This document shows positions 1 through 11,150 of a stretch of DNA of 29,285 nt, one piece after another. The notes below the pieces were generated by a model. That model worked only from the letters and a program-made list of their open reading frames with translations, did no database searches and was not told the DNA's origin. The DNA lies in contig JNEM01010958.1 in the NCBI GenBank assembly GCA_000697335.1, positions 1-29,285 on the forward strand, written 5' to 3'. The stretch's first letter is position 1. Each line of letters begins with the position of its first letter. Source of the DNA: Conidiobolus incongruus B7586 (lineage: Eukaryota; Entomophthoromycota; Entomophthoromycetes; Entomophthorales; Conidiobolaceae). Made by a program: the position numbers and the translations under genes.

Positions 1-740
1 ATCCTCTTTTGATTTAAAATAATAGATCTAAAAAGAAATAATAATTTTATATAAAATATTATTTTTATAAATTTTTTACAAATTTTATTTGATTCTAAAT
101 AGTATATGGTAAAGCTTTAATAAAATTAAAATAAAAAATTTTTAATGATTATTAATTATTTTAAATATGACTAAATTTAATTTTAAAATTTTAATCAAAA
201 ATATTTTAATAAAAAAATAATTATTGATATATATATATGTATATGTATATAATTGGAAAATATTAACTTTTCTATGAATATAATATATTATTAATTTTGA
301 AAAATTAATAATTTGGTTGAAAAAAAAAAAATAAATTAAAAAGTTTGCCATTTGTTCTTTTTATATTTATATTATTATATAATATTTCTAAATTTTCTCT
401 TAAAATATAAAATTAAAATTAAAAAGAATAATGGTTTAAAAATTAATATAGACTGATTAAAATAGATTGGTATATTTAGTCAATTATCAATTTTTTAAAG
501 ATATATTGATTTTAAAGAATATGTAAATAATATAAGTATAAGTAAAGATGTTATAAAAATAATTTGATTAAAGAAAAAATTAACAAAGATTTAGTGGAAG
601 CAAATGATATTAAGATTATTAATGATATTATGTTTAATAAAATAAATTAGGAAATTAATAAATAGTTAGGTTCGAATGATTTAATAAGAATTGGTAATTA
701 TATATTATAGTCAATAATCATTTAATGAAAACAAAAACAA
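1..740. other. AT-rich gene-free left flank
   Basis: This stretch is very AT-rich with poly-A and poly-T runs. The only long open frame (minus, 142-351) encodes almost only F, I, L, N, K and Y and looks like chance. Around 565-700 on the plus strand a short Lys/Asn/Ile-rich translation looks faintly protein-like but is interrupted by stops, so it may be a decayed exon or nothing. No gene is called. Confidence 0.5.
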
Positions 741-814
741 GCTTCCATGGCGCAATTGGCTAGCGCGTCCGACTGTTAATCGGGAGGTTGGTGGTTCAAG
801 CCCACCTGGGAGCG
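741..814 (+). tRNA. tRNA-Asn(GTT), copy 1
   Basis: The sequence folds as a 74-nt cloverleaf. The acceptor arms GCTTCCA and TGGGAGC pair with one G-U, and the discriminator is G. The anticodon loop CTGTTAA carries GTT. A TGG..GGTTCAAGCCC T-arm supplies the B box. There is no intron and no encoded CCA, as expected for a eukaryotic nuclear tRNA. The gene is identical over its full length to three minus-strand copies at 4795, 13998 and 23780, while flanking sequence is not shared. Short T runs lie 20-35 nt downstream. Confidence 0.97.
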
Positions 815-975
815 TATCATGAGAATTAAAAGTATAATTTTCAACTTTTTAATACCTAATTTTTTAATCATTAATTTTAGATTTTTAATTTTAAAATTAT
901 TACATAATTAATAATAATCAAAAATTTTATTTTTAATTAAATGTGTTTTAATTTAATTCATTTACAGTTTATGTA

Positions 976-2136
976 TTATTCGTCATCTATTGCTAACTGA
1001 TTGACCAACTGTTCGTGCCTCAAATATAATAAATCCTAAATCTAAGTTAATACCAACACTCCAAGTCATATACAAACTTACTAGTTCTGATTCCATCTCA
1101 ATTAATTTTAATTTGGCGTCGTCCCAATTAGGTGGTAAATCTTTAAACTTGGATAATTTTTCATTCAAGTTGGATATAGATTGGTTTAAAGAGTCAATTT
1201 CTACCAGTTGGGTTTGAATCCCGTTTATGTTGATAGAATTTATAGTATCGTGAGGTATTATGCTCTATTTATCAATTAATTTTAAAATGAATTTGATAGG
1301 TATTTTAAACTTACATTATAATGCTCTAATTCCATTTCATAACTCTCCCTTTTCGTATTTAAAGATTCAATATGATTTTGTAATTGTAAATTAGATTGAT
1401 TTATATTTTTTAATAATCGATTATTGAAATTTAAATTACTAAAATATTAGATTAATAATGAAAGTTATAGAAATTATAAGATATTTACTTTAGTTCAATT
1501 AACTTATTTTGATTATAACTAATCAATTGATTTAATTTGAATTCCATAAGTTGAAATTGTTTAAGTTTATTTTCACTCTGATTATATTTTAATTTAAATT
1601 GAGTTATTTGTCGAATTAAACTAAATACCAATATTAATAACATAATATAATATAATATATATATATATATATATATAAAGCATATATATTTACTTGGTAG
1701 TATTCAATTCCAACAAATGAAAATTCATACATAATTTAGCCATATAATTCGTCAATTCATTCAATTCCAAATCTCTTGAAGTAGATAAATTTAAATTTTG
1801 AAAATAGCTCTCTAATTTATCATCTATCTAATTATTAATAAAATAATTTCAATTCATATTGTAACTATTACTTTCAGTTGCTAATTCTTCAATTAATTTC
1901 CTATTTTCATTCAATTTAAATTCTTTAATTTTTGTTTCTGTTTCATTAATTTTTATAAGTTTTTTAATAATTTTAAATTCTTGAATATTGGTAATATATT
2001 CTGAGGGATTGATACCAAATTCGAGAGATAACCACTCTTGAATCTATGTAAATTGGATTAAAAAGTTGAAATAATATTATAGTTGAGATTGGAGTACTTG
2101 TTGAATTTCTTCTTCGGTTATTGTTTCATTATTCAT
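976..2136 (-). CDS. HAUS1: HAUS augmin-like complex subunit 1 (7 exons)
   Basis: HAUS1 is a coiled-coil subunit of augmin, which recruits gamma-tubulin to the sides of spindle microtubules. Seven exons were read by eye on the minus strand: 2136-2098, 2043-1872, 1823-1694, 1620-1489, 1438-1315, 1264-1082 and 1035-976, ending in TAA. Phases agree and give 279 residues, against 278 in the human protein. The N-terminus has a WLSLEFGI-NPSEY block comparable to the human AAWLKKIFG start. The middle is Asn/Leu/Lys-rich coiled coil. Near the C-terminus FKDLPPNWDDAKLKLIEME matches the family pattern of Leu-Pro-Pro followed by an Ala-Lys-Leu-Lys helix. Removing the last intron (GTAAGT...TTTAG, 46 nt) extends that helix to the stop. 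Intron 3 contains a (TA)n tract. The intron 2 acceptor is the least certain. RPT3 lies upstream in the same orientation, 350 bp away. Confidence 0.78.
1656..1677. repeat. (TA)n microsatellite in a HAUS1 intron
   Basis: About 11 TA units lie inside the 73-nt third intron of HAUS1. The repeat is probably length-variable but does not touch coding sequence or splice sites. Confidence 0.85.
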
Positions 2137-2486
2137 AATTTTAGATAATTAGTTATAGTATTTTTGGAGATAACCTAGTCAATAAATTGAATTTATATTA
2201 ATAATTTAGTTCAAAGATATTATGGGATTATTTTTTATAAGTTGATATTGAATTAATAGCATAGGTGATTGGTGAAAATGAATCAAATTTTTAGATTATA
2301 TTAAAAATTGGATCAAAATAATATTTTTGTTGTTAAAATTATGATAAAAAAATATATAAATTATTTTGAATTATTTGATAAATGTAAAAATACTGGAATA
2401 ATATTATTTAAAATCAAAAATTAAATTGTAATAATATGAAATTGTAAAATATGAGTTTAGTTAAAAAAATAATTATGAAATCCAGA
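2137..2486. other. Intergenic spacer between HAUS1 and RPT3
   Basis: This 350-bp spacer holds the HAUS1 5' region and the RPT3 3' region. It is AT-rich with T and A runs. No ORF, tRNA or recognisable promoter element was seen. Confidence 0.6.
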
Positions 2487-3734
2487 TTATTTGTAAAATT
2501 CGAAATCGGTATCCTGTTTCTTAACATTGGATTGGTAGCCCTTCTCCAAATCTTTGGTAAGGATTACATAACGGTTCTTTCGGACGGCATGCATACCGGC
2601 TTCTTGACAGATAGCTGCAATTTCAGCCCCCGACAGCTTGTCGGGACGTGCTACGAATTCTTCGAGATCCACTTCATCGCTTAAGTTCATCTTGCTGGTA
2701 ATGGATGTGAAAATAAGACGCTTCTGTCTCCTGTCGGGTGTGGGGAATTCAATCTTGCGATCCAAACGTCCGGGTCTGAGGAGGGCGGGATCCAATGTAT
2801 CTGCACGATTAGTGGCCATGATGACCTTGACGTTGGAGGTTTGGTCGAAACCATCCATTTGGTTCAACAATTCAAGTAAAATTCTTTGGACTTCACGATC
2901 GGCACCGGTTTGAGCGTCGAAACGCTTGGTAGCGATAGCATCAATTTCGTCGATGAAAATAATAGAGGGGGTGTTCTCCTTGGCGAGACGGAATACGTCT
3001 CTCACCATTCTGGGGCCTTCTCCCAAGTATTTCTGTACGAATTCTGACCCAGATACACGGATGAAGGATGCGGTAGTGTGATGAGCAACTGCTTTGACTA
3101 ACATAGTCTTACCAGTACCAGGAGGCCCATACAATAAGACACCTCTGGGAGGGTCAATACCAATTTGTTTATATAAATCAAAGTGAGTTAATGGCAACTC
3201 GACAGCTTCACGAATTTCCTGCTTTTGAACGTCTAAACCACCGACGTCGGCATAAGATACATCGGGTTTCTCATCGGATCCTAAAAGGGTGATACTACTA
3301 TCAGCTTCAGGAGGTAGCACATCGACCAAAGCGTTAGAGTGACGATGTAAAGCTACACTCGCGTTAGGTTTCAACAATTCTCTATCAATTGTGGATAAAA
3401 TTCTCACGACATAATTACTGCCAGTGGTTGAACCTACAATACCTGTAAACTGATCAATAGGCTCCAAAAACTGACCAATAACAAGGGGCACAGATTGAAT
3501 TCTTTTAACTTCCTCCTGAGCTCTTATCAATTCCCTCTTTAGATTCTTCTGCTCATCTTTAATATAATCCTCCTGTAATTCTAAAAATTCCAAATGCCTT
3601 TGTAAATTTTTATACTTCAAATAATAGTCCCTTTCGTTTAATTCTTTTATTAAACTTGTCTTGTTGCTAACACTCACGTTACTAATGTTATTGTTATGGT
3701 GGTTATTTTGGGGTAAAATGCCAATTTCTTCCAT
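2487..3734 (-). CDS. RPT3: 26S proteasome regulatory ATPase RPT3 (PSMC4)
   Basis: Rpt3 is one of six AAA+ ATPases in the base of the 19S regulatory particle. It unfolds ubiquitinated substrates and threads them into the 20S core. The single exon gives 415 residues (human PSMC4 has about 418). A coiled coil covers residues 30-80 and an OB domain roughly 85-150. The AAA domain shows Walker A GPPGTGKT at 203-210, Walker B IIFIDE at 258-263, and the second region of homology with arginine fingers in LLRPGRLDR at 318-326. The C-terminal FYK is the HbYX motif that docks in the 20S alpha-ring pocket. The C-terminal FEFYK agrees with Rpt3 rather than other Rpt proteins. The start is the first ATG ahead of the coiled coil, and the first 25 residues are Asn-rich and variable. 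TAA ends the gene at the expected place, supporting the standard code. Lack of introns contrasts with its neighbours. Confidence 0.97.
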   Translation of the reverse strand: MEEIGILPQNNHHNNNISNVSVSNKTSLIKELNERDYYLKYKNLQRHLEFLELQEDYIKDEQKNLKRELIRAQEEVKRIQSVPLVIGQFLEPIDQFTGIVGSTTGSNYVVRILSTIDRELLKPNASVALHRHSNALVDVLPPEADSSITLLGSDEKPDVSYADVGGLDVQKQEIREAVELPLTHFDLYKQIGIDPPRGVLLYGPPGTGKTMLVKAVAHHTTASFIRVSGSEFVQKYLGEGPRMVRDVFRLAKENTPSIIFIDEIDAIATKRFDAQTGADREVQRILLELLNQMDGFDQTSNVKVIMATNRADTLDPALLRPGRLDRKIEFPTPDRRQKRLIFTSITSKMNLSDEVDLEEFVARPDKLSGAEIAAICQEAGMHAVRKNRYVILTKDLEKGYQSNVKKQDTDFEFYK

Positions 3735-4794
3735 TATTTATTAATTTTATATTTGATATTGAGATAGTTAATCAATTGAGGTTAAAGGTATTCAATAATG
3801 TGTTTATGATGAATTGTTTAAGAGTGATTTTATGTAGATTTGAATTAAATAACTTGAATTAAGTTTACGTAATTACTGTCATTCTATTAGTGTTGAATTT
3901 TATGGGATTGAAATTGATTATTTAAGAATATTAGAAAACAGACTTTTGTCACATTCCCAATTACAAAATTGATATGAGAAGTATGTAATTTCTGATATGA
4001 CAACGTATATATATATATATATATATATATCATTTATATCCATTTCAAATCAGACTTAATTGCTACTTTCGTTCGATCAAACTTTAATTTAATACAAGTC
4101 TATTCCTTAATTAATACTTATTTTGGATATTAATTCAAAGACTAGGAATAAAAAAATGAAAATTTAATTTTTATGAATTAGTAAATTTGAATTGATAACT
4201 CAGTTAATATCAAAAAAATGTAAAATAAATTATTTAATTAATAAAATATTACTAAATATTTCTTAAAATCATTATATTTGATATTTTATAATATTATTTT
4301 TTTCCTTTTTTTCATTTATTTTTACAATATTTCAATATCTCTACTTATTTTATATTATTGTTTATATTTTAATCATCCTGATTTTTATTACTAATAATAT
4401 AATTTAAACATCATGCTTTTATATAATTCATTCAAAGGTTTTCTACAATGTTTTTTAATAATCATAATTATTTTAGAGAGTTAGAATTAAAAATAATAAT
4501 ATGAGAATTGAAATTTCATGAAGGATTCTTTATTAAATAAAATTATTAATTTGATATTGACAATTATTATTATTAATTTTAGTATTTTTCTATACTAAAT
4601 ATTTATTTAAGAATAGGATGTTATATTAATCTTAATAAAATATCTTATACGTTTCCGAATTCCTTATAATTAAAATCAAAATTATAAATGTACTAGAATA
4701 TATTAATAAAAGAAATTTCTATCAATTAGAATAGCAAAAAAACAAATAGTTATTGATATATTTATGATTTGAAACATTAAATATGAATCCAAAT
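3735..4794. other. Gene-free stretch upstream of RPT3
   Basis: AT-rich spacer with no open frame of note. It contains a (TA)n tract at 4006-4030. No Rpn4-type proteasome element (GGTGGCAAA) was seen in the RPT3 upstream region. The right end is the 3' flank of tRNA-Asn copy 2, with a distant T run about 50 nt from the tRNA. Confidence 0.55.
4006..4030. repeat. (TA)n microsatellite
   Basis: About 12 uninterrupted TA units lie 270 bp upstream of the RPT3 start codon. Confidence 0.9.
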
Positions 4795-4868
4795 CGCTCC
4801 CAGGTGGGCTTGAACCACCAACCTCCCGATTAACAGTCGGACGCGCTAGCCAATTGCGCCATGGAAGC
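4795..4868 (-). tRNA. tRNA-Asn(GTT), copy 2
   Basis: Identical to the 741-814 gene but on the opposite strand, so the two form 74-bp inverted repeats about 4 kb apart around HAUS1 and RPT3. Anticodon GTT, discriminator G, no intron, no CCA. Flanking bases on either side differ from all other copies. Confidence 0.97.
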
Positions 4869-5724
4869 TTGCTTTATGAGTCCATCCTATAACTATTATA
4901 CTCATCATTAACATCATTGAAAAATATCCATATTTATTTCTTCCTTATTTAATGCTCTTAAATTTTTTTTGTTCTTTGGAAAGTATTGAACTAAATTCTT
5001 GATCAACTTTTTAAATTCAATTTAATCATTTAGATATTAACTTTTAATTTGTTAAAATAGAAGAATCAAATAAGTTTTAAACAATATATATTAATAATTA
5101 ACTTTGAATATACATATTTATCCTCTTAAGATAAAGTTTTGAATATATATATATATGTTGTTTTTATTCTAAACAAATTAAAATTCTTCAGTCATTTATT
5201 ATGCATTAATCATTCTGAATTTTATCACTCTACTCTCAAACTTGTGACAATTTCTGAATGTCCTCAAAGAGTTAAAAATTTACCTAATTTCAAATTCTCA
5301 TATAAATTTTAATTTTATACCAATTGATGTTACATTTTTTTTAGATTTACAAAAATTTAAAATCTTTTTAAATTAAATATTGTCAATTCCTGGTATTATT
5401 AGTGAATAGTTACTTTATTTGGTAAGGAATGAATAATATAAATTATAATAGTATAATAGTATGATAGTATAATAGTATAATTTTGCCAAAATTTTCAAGA
5501 TATGGCATAATATTTGATCAATAACTTCATTTCATACATAACTGAAATCTATTAATTTTTTTATATTTTTATAATTGTGAAATATGAATTTATTTAGTCA
5601 AGATAAATATATTCATTTTTTTCAAATTAATCAGTCAAAGATTTTACATTTAATATTTTTTTCTTTATCAATTAGATATATCAATATATTCTTCCTTAGT
5701 AATGAATCTGGTATATCCGGACTT
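4869..5724. other. Gene-free stretch before the secreted-protein array
   Basis: AT-rich and full of stops in all frames. The only structured element is a four-unit 8-bp tandem repeat at 5450-5481. No tRNA or ORF was found. Confidence 0.55.
5450..5481. repeat. 8-bp tandem repeat, four units
   Basis: Four head-to-tail copies of AGTATAAT, the second with one substitution (AGTATGAT). It is a small minisatellite with no evident function. Confidence 0.85.
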
Positions 5725-6380
5725 TAGCTAATTAAATTAACATAATAATTCTCGAAAATGCTTGGCATGATTTTATATTAAACTCCACATGGATTAGATC
5801 CAAGGAAATTAGCATATTTAATATAACAATTTATCATGTCTTGATACTATTCTTGTTTGAATTAATAGCAATTATACTCATATTTTAAAAATTGTTGAGA
5901 TATAAGTTTAGGACATTCAGATCTACACTTTTCAAGATTGAGATCAAGAGATTCTATTTGTTAGCCTTTTACAAATATACCTCATTCCACAAATTCATTA
6001 ATATCCTCATCAAAGCCAATTCTACATTCGAAACCTCCTATTTCACACTCGAATACTTGTTTGATATATTTTTATAAATTTAGTAACATGTTGGGTGATA
6101 TCTATCATATACAAAATCTTAAATGAGATCTCATCTTTATTTTTTTCATATTATAAACCTAAAGAACATTTGATATACTCTCAAATATTGCCAGAATCAT
6201 AATAAATATTATCAACTTTTAAGTCAGAATTAATATCTTTAAAACCCAGGATTGAATCATCATATTGGTTGATTTCACTAAATTCATCTAGTTGATAATA
6301 TCCATGTAATCCATAAGATGTATCATCTACCATTTTGGAAAGATCTTTTAATAACACATAGAATAAAAGGCTAATATCAT
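5725..6380 (-). pseudogene. Decayed copy A of the secreted Cys-containing family
   Basis: The minus strand from the ATG at 6380 begins MILAFYSMCY, close in DNA and protein to the MKLSFYSVLL signal peptide of the 10505-11098 copy. Further on are a YQLDEF..INQYDD acidic stretch, a DNIYYDSGNI block matching the family's first Cys block, and VFECEIGGFECRIGFD, which matches ITQCQFGDFECEYNRD of the 8790-9287 copy. A C-terminal CRSECPKLISQQF and an NCYIKYANFLGSNPCG segment keep Cys pairs. Several stops and at least one frame change interrupt the frame, so it is non-functional. A TGAGAAAA element survives upstream, but the TATA-like part of the family promoter is gone. Confidence 0.75.
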
Positions 6381-6849
6381 GTTTAAAAGTTATTCAGTAG
6401 CGAAAGGGATCTTTGGTAAAATTTTCTCATTATACACTTAATTTGATATTTCCATCCAACAAGAAAATAAATATTTTGAGAAAATATTCTAATTTTGTAT
6501 AATATTAGTAATAATCATTAGTCAGATAAGATATACTGTATTACTAATTATAATAAGAATAAATTAAAATATTATAATTTTTTAAAATTTTATTCCAATT
6601 TAAAGATAATAATTAACTAAATTCAAAATTAATTTGAAAATGATATATTGTACATAATTTGGTTTGATATAATATAAATTTTTACTATTGTATATCATAT
6701 GGCTATTAATGTCACAATCGAAAAATATTTATAGTAAGAATGACCGAAAATAATGTCATATATTACCTAGTTTCTATCATAAATCTATGTGATAATTATT
6801 CTATATTTTTATGATTTTTATATAAACAAATACATTCATGCTAATTTCT

Positions 6850-7200
6850 AATATTTTACGGTTGCTTGGACTGTGACCCACCAGACCAACTTCACCTCAC
6901 AATATATTACCTTGTGGACATATCACCTTGGAATACCTGTCAGACCACTTCAAGGTCTCATTTTTTGAAGACCTAATACACTTCTTTACACTACTTACGG
7001 CCAACAAATAATTTATAAAAGTACCATTGTCCAGATACATTTTCAATATCACCTCCGGCCTTCTTTTCAGACTATTAAACCCTTAAAAACTTTGATAAAG
7101 CATTTTAACTCAAGCTACAGATAAACCATGAGCAAGCCGTCCCTTTCCTTATTATCAACGTTCTAATAGCAATCAGTAACACCACAATATAAATTCCTCA
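6850..7200 (-). pseudogene. Decayed copy A2 of the secreted Cys-containing family
   Basis: This patch is less AT-rich than its surroundings. On the minus strand near 7190 the translation CYxNVDNKERDGLLMVYL (x is a stop) aligns with the family block YGIPDDQNNGKLSFYEFD, followed by an LELKCFIKVFKGLIV helix matching AKMSYCMMLSMMEL. Another frame further on gives a KKCIRSSKNETLKW...ICPQ segment that could be the CILEFG...CLSQC region. Stops and frame changes are numerous. No promoter or signal peptide could be matched. The assignment rests on weak but collinear similarity and on its position between copies A and B. Confidence 0.5.
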
Positions 7201-7689
7201 AAATTTAGTAAATGATTAAATTGAAATTAATTCAATTTAATTATTATTAGAAAATAAAATGACTTAATAAAATTTATATTTTACTTCTATTGAAAGTAAA
7301 TCATAATAAATTAAATAGAATCATTACTAGATTCATATTTATACAAGTCATCCTCAATTTATCTTAATTACTGTGATTTTAATGTTTGTTATAAACAAAT
7401 TAATATGGGAAACAAACCAATATTCATTAAAATGTGAAATCCCATTTCATGAGTTTAAAATATAAAAAGCTATTTATTGTAAATATTTTTTTATATTATA
7501 AAGTTCCTTTGAAATTATAATAGGAACTTATTATTTTTTATATAATCTATTTTATGGAATATTATTATATGTTTATTAACCATTTAATTGATTTTTGTTT
7601 AGTTAATTATAATTCACCTTTCGAAATAAAATTTTAAACAGATTTACAATTCTGATATTTACCACTTTAAAATTCGTATTTATAATTAT

Positions 7690-8190
7690 TAGGACACACA
7701 GAAAAATATTCTGTACGATTGGTATTTATAGATTTGGTATGATTACCAAATTCAAGTGAACATTCTTACACCGAAATGGGTCACTGGCAAGCACTTCCAT
7801 ACATCCAGAAGCAATGCATTGGAACATTGCTTTACTAGCTTACATCATACCAACCTTTAAACAAAATTTCATCTTAGCTATTGCAAATTCCCACCTTGAC
7901 ATATTACCACTGTGTTTATCTGCAGGGAAATCAAATTTACATAATTTTATTTTAATTGTCAAATTCACATTTTTATAATTTGACTTTGAATTCATTCCAT
8001 TTCTTCTAAAAGTCAAAATTCAAAAAAAATATTTATATTTTTATAGATTTCCTATTAATTGAATTAACCATTAGCATAAGCTTCATGGATTTATTTTCCA
8101 GTAAATTAGAAAGAATCCACGATAATAAATCAAAATAAAGGTAATTTGGTGCTAATACCATATCGAATCAATACAATCACTATTCATAAT
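7690..8190 (-). pseudogene. Decayed copy B of the secreted Cys-containing family
   Basis: The N-terminal part (about 8080-8150, minus) matches the DNA of the 8790-9287 signal peptide (TTATTAT..TTCTTTC.AATTTACT) but has lost a clear ATG. Downstream, 7700-7935 encodes ADKHSGNMSRWEFAIAKMKF, which aligns with DDQNNGKLSFYEFDRAKMSY of the 10505 copy. A Cys-containing run with CIASGCMEV in the place of QCVDPECNEY follows. Stops interrupt the frame. Upstream at about 8195-8220 the TATATATAAACAAAAATTT sequence resembles the TATA region of the two better copies. Confidence 0.7.
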
Positions 8191-8789
8191 AAATTTTTGT
8201 TTATATATAATAATACCTTCGCCTTTTATGACAGATTACAATATTATTTTGTTCACTCTGTTGATAATTAAGTATTATTATGAAATAATTTGAATTTTTT
8301 AAATAAAGGTCCAATTCAATTTTAATTTTACTTTAATTAAAATAAGCTCAATATATTTATAATTTATCATTATATAATCTGTTATTGATTTGTATTACAT
8401 AATTTTTAATTTAGATTAAAATTTATTAATATATTATCTTACAAATAAATTATGATTATATTTGTTAGACAAGAAATTATATAATCTTTAATTTATAAAA
8501 TTTTATTTGGTCATTAATTGACTATAATGTTATTGTATAAATAATATATCCAAATATGAATAAATTGAACTAAAATTTGAATATTAAATCAAATTATAAT
8601 TTTTTATTGATTATTTTTTGTATATAATGAATTAGCAAAAAATAGCATTTGACTATTGATTACTATTGATTAAATTTCTATAACTAATTACATATTGTCC
8701 AAAAGAGAATTTTATCTCCTATTCAAAATAGAATATTATAGATTGTAAAAGTAATATATCGAGACAGTGAATTATGTTTTATTGATTCA

Positions 8790-9287
8790 CTATATTGTTA
8801 TATGATCAAAAAAGTTATTATGATTTGAAAAATGTTTGAAAATATGATTGCCTAGTCTATTAATACGTCTTAGTAGTTCAATTATACTTTGATGAAATAT
8901 TTGGTCCATATCTTTGTCACGATTATATTCACATTCAAAATCTCCAAATTGACACTGTGTTATTAGTCCAGAATATTTGGATTGGTTACTCTCCAGGTAT
9001 CTAGGCATTCCAGTATCTGCTACTTCTTTAAGTAGTATTTGATCAATGTTTTCTTCACCCAAAATACTCAAGAAATATTTCAGATCTTCCTCAATATTGT
9101 CAGTTTCACAATCTTTAGCTTTAACTTCGACGTTAGAATTGGGATTATTAGAATTATACCTTATTTGATTTATTTCATGTTGTTGAAATACTTGAACATG
9201 GCTATAGGATTTATCCAATTCATTAACGAGTAAATTGGAAAGAACACTTAATAATAAAACTGAATAAAAAGTTAATTTCATATTCAT
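8790..9287 (-). CDS. Small secreted protein, open member of the tandem family (copy C)
   Basis: A 165-residue protein of unknown function. It starts with a typical signal peptide (MNMKLTFYSVLLLSVLSNLL), so it should enter the secretory pathway. The second Met at residue 3 aligns with the start of the neighbouring copy and may be the real start. The mature part is acidic and Asn-rich. It keeps the family block CETDNIEEDLKYF (compare CQSDNIDEEMKCI in the 10505 copy) and ends with QCQFGDFECEYN plus a charged, His/Asn-rich tail. Only about three cysteines remain in the mature part, so it has lost most of the disulfide framework of its relatives and lacks the C-terminal Cys pairs of copy A. The shared promoter block lies 40-80 nt upstream. 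It could be a diverged functional member or one on its way to loss. No similarity to a named family was recognised. Confidence 0.72.
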   Translation of the reverse strand: MNMKLTFYSVLLLSVLSNLLVNELDKSYSHVQVFQQHEINQIRYNSNNPNSNVEVKAKDCETDNIEEDLKYFLSILGEENIDQILLKEVADTGMPRYLESNQSKYSGLITQCQFGDFECEYNRDKDMDQIFHQSIIELLRRINRLGNHIFKHFSNHNNFFDHITI

Positions 9288-9324
9288 ATTGAATTAGCAT
9301 GATGATAATTCAATATAATATCTT

Positions 9325-9365
9325 TGTTTATATACACGCGGCATTTTCTCATCCAAATGTTAAAC
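9325..9365 (-). promoter_or_regulatory. Family promoter block of copy C
   Basis: Read on the minus strand, the order is GTTTAAC, ATTTGGATGAGAAAA, CGCGTG, then a TATA-like GTATATAAAC. The same elements in the same order and spacing occur before the 10505-11098 copy, although surrounding spacer has diverged. The TATA-like part is about 40-45 nt from the ATG. CpG is otherwise rare in this DNA, which makes CGCGTG stand out. Confidence 0.6.
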
Positions 9366-10504
9366 CTAATATTATAGTCAGATTTTATATTCTCATGGTA
9401 TTAAATATTATTAATAAGATTCACAAAATCTAAACTTGTATTTGTAATAATTGAATATAAAAAAAATAAAAATTTGATAGTTATTTCTTGTATTCAAATG
9501 AAACGAACTTTATTGGTATGTAATTTGCTTTAAAATAAAAAAATTACAATTTTGGCTTTATTTTTGTCATTTGTCTTGTATTTATAATTGAAAATTATTA
9601 TTTAATGATGATACAGTATATATGAATATTACATTTAGCTGTCAATTTTTATTTGAATCATTAGAAATTTTATGGCAATACATATTTGTTCTTGGTGCTA
9701 ATTATATAACATTTTTGATAATTATTATAATTAAAATCATCATCAATTCCAAACTTGTTTCAAAGTATTAAAAACTTAATAATCAAAATATAAACTGATC
9801 ATAAAAATTCATAAAATTATCAGTATTAGGTTAATCAAAAATATTTTATTAATTGATATATTAAATATTTTTAATAATTTTATTTTTATACATATAGTGA
9901 CTGATAACTTGATATTGAAATCAAGTATTGTAATAATATTGATAATGTATAAACTTTAATCAAATTTGTACAAAATATCTATTTATTCATCATTAATATT
10001 AGAAAGTAGATCACATATATATAACAATACAGTAAATATATATTTCATATAAAGTGAGTAATTAAAAGTTATTTATTTTATAGTTTTATATGTTTGATAT
10101 ATTAAATAACTAATAATATTTAAACTTTTTTCATATGGCAAATCAATGTTTTCATAAATGAGAATTAGCATCTTATTCAATATGATCGAGAGTTTTGAAG
10201 CTTTATTCTTACCATTTTAATTTTTAGTTATATCCTCTATAATATATTAGTAGTCAATTAGGAAATTACAATTGTTGAATATAGAGAGCATTAGAACAAT
10301 TCAAATACTTAGTAAGTCGTGTGTCAATAAAATTTGGAAAAATAATTCAGAATATATCAAAATCATTAATGCTCATCTGAAATAATCAAATATAATTGAG
10401 AAACTTCATATTTGACCAAAATGATTAATATTGTAAATAAAATCACATATATTTATTCCATTAGTCACAGGAGAATTAAAATACCTTGTATTAATGTTAT
10501 TTTA
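9366..10504. other. Gene-free gap inside the array
   Basis: AT-rich spacer between copies C and D. Short open frames are low-complexity, and 10412-10612 is a shadow partly opposite copy D. No convincing further family remnant was found, though 10130-10400 was examined in all minus frames. Confidence 0.5.
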
Positions 10505-11098
10505 TTAAACCATAAAAAAATCATCACTCGATACAAAATCGTATTCAGGATTATAGCATTTATAATCGCACATATCAAATCCAAAGCTTTGATTTTCGAG
10601 ACATTGAGATAGACAATCAATAAAATGGGGATTATTAGACTTAACATAGTGGCCAAATTCTAATATACATTGATCATATGGAATTCCTGAACTGCTCACA
10701 GTATACTCGTTACATTCAGGATCAACACACTGGGGTACTGCCTTGTATAATTCCATCATACTGAGCATCATACAATATGACATTTTAGCTCTATCGAATT
10801 CATAAAACGACAGTTTACCATTATTTTGGTCATCTGGGATACCGTAAATACATTTCATTTCTTCATCAATGTTATCGGATTGGCAAGATCGAACCTTTTC
10901 TTCTGCTTTGGACCAGATTTTTTGAAAATCAAAATCAAAATCAACACTATCAAACTTATCAAACTCGTCAAACTCTTCAACAGCTTCAAAGTCGTCATAT
11001 TGATCTAGTTGATCAAATTCATTGGAGTCATCCGATTTGTTCTAGATTGAAATGGAGAGAGCTCTCAATAATAAAACAGAATAAAAAGATAATTTCAT
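10505..11098 (-). pseudogene. Secreted Cys-rich family copy D, near-intact with one in-frame TAG
   Basis: From the ATG at 11098 the frame reads MKLSFYSVLLLRALSISI, then TAG at codon 19 (11042-11044), then stays open for 178 codons to the final stop. After the stop comes an Asp/Phe-rich acidic stretch (DEFDKFDSVDFDFDF). A Cys-rich domain follows: CQSDNIDEEMKC, a 25-residue gap, then CMMLSMMEL, CVDPEC, CILEFG, CLSQC and CDYKC. There are eleven cysteines after the stop, with CX3C pairs near the end. The TAG falls where the signal peptide ends. The promoter block is preserved. The stop could mark recent inactivation, an allele, a sequencing error or readthrough. A splice explanation is poor because no GTA donor precedes it. 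Initiation at the internal ATG at 10858 would give a 117-residue protein without a signal peptide. Confidence 0.72.
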
Positions 11099-11150
11099 AT
11101 TTAATATATTGTTCAATGAACATAATAATAATAATACACAGTAAAATTTT

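Noticed and set aside
142-351. Minus-strand 69-codon open frame
   Set aside because: It is made of AT-derived residues only (F, I, L, N, K, Y) with no domain; chance frame in AT-rich DNA.
2638-2913. Plus-strand 91-codon frame opposite RPT3
   Set aside because: Shadow of the conserved RPT3 coding sequence.
741-4868. Inverted 74-bp repeats as terminal repeats of a transposon around HAUS1-RPT3
   Set aside because: The repeats are complete tRNA genes, have no target-site duplications, and enclose host housekeeping genes.
10130-10400. Possible further decayed array copy
   Set aside because: All minus frames were read; no family block in the right order could be identified.
11042-11098. TAG in copy D as a 3' splice site
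   Set aside because: The only upstream GT (GTTTTATT) is not the GTA-type donor used elsewhere, the intron would be about 36 nt, and it would remove the signal peptide.
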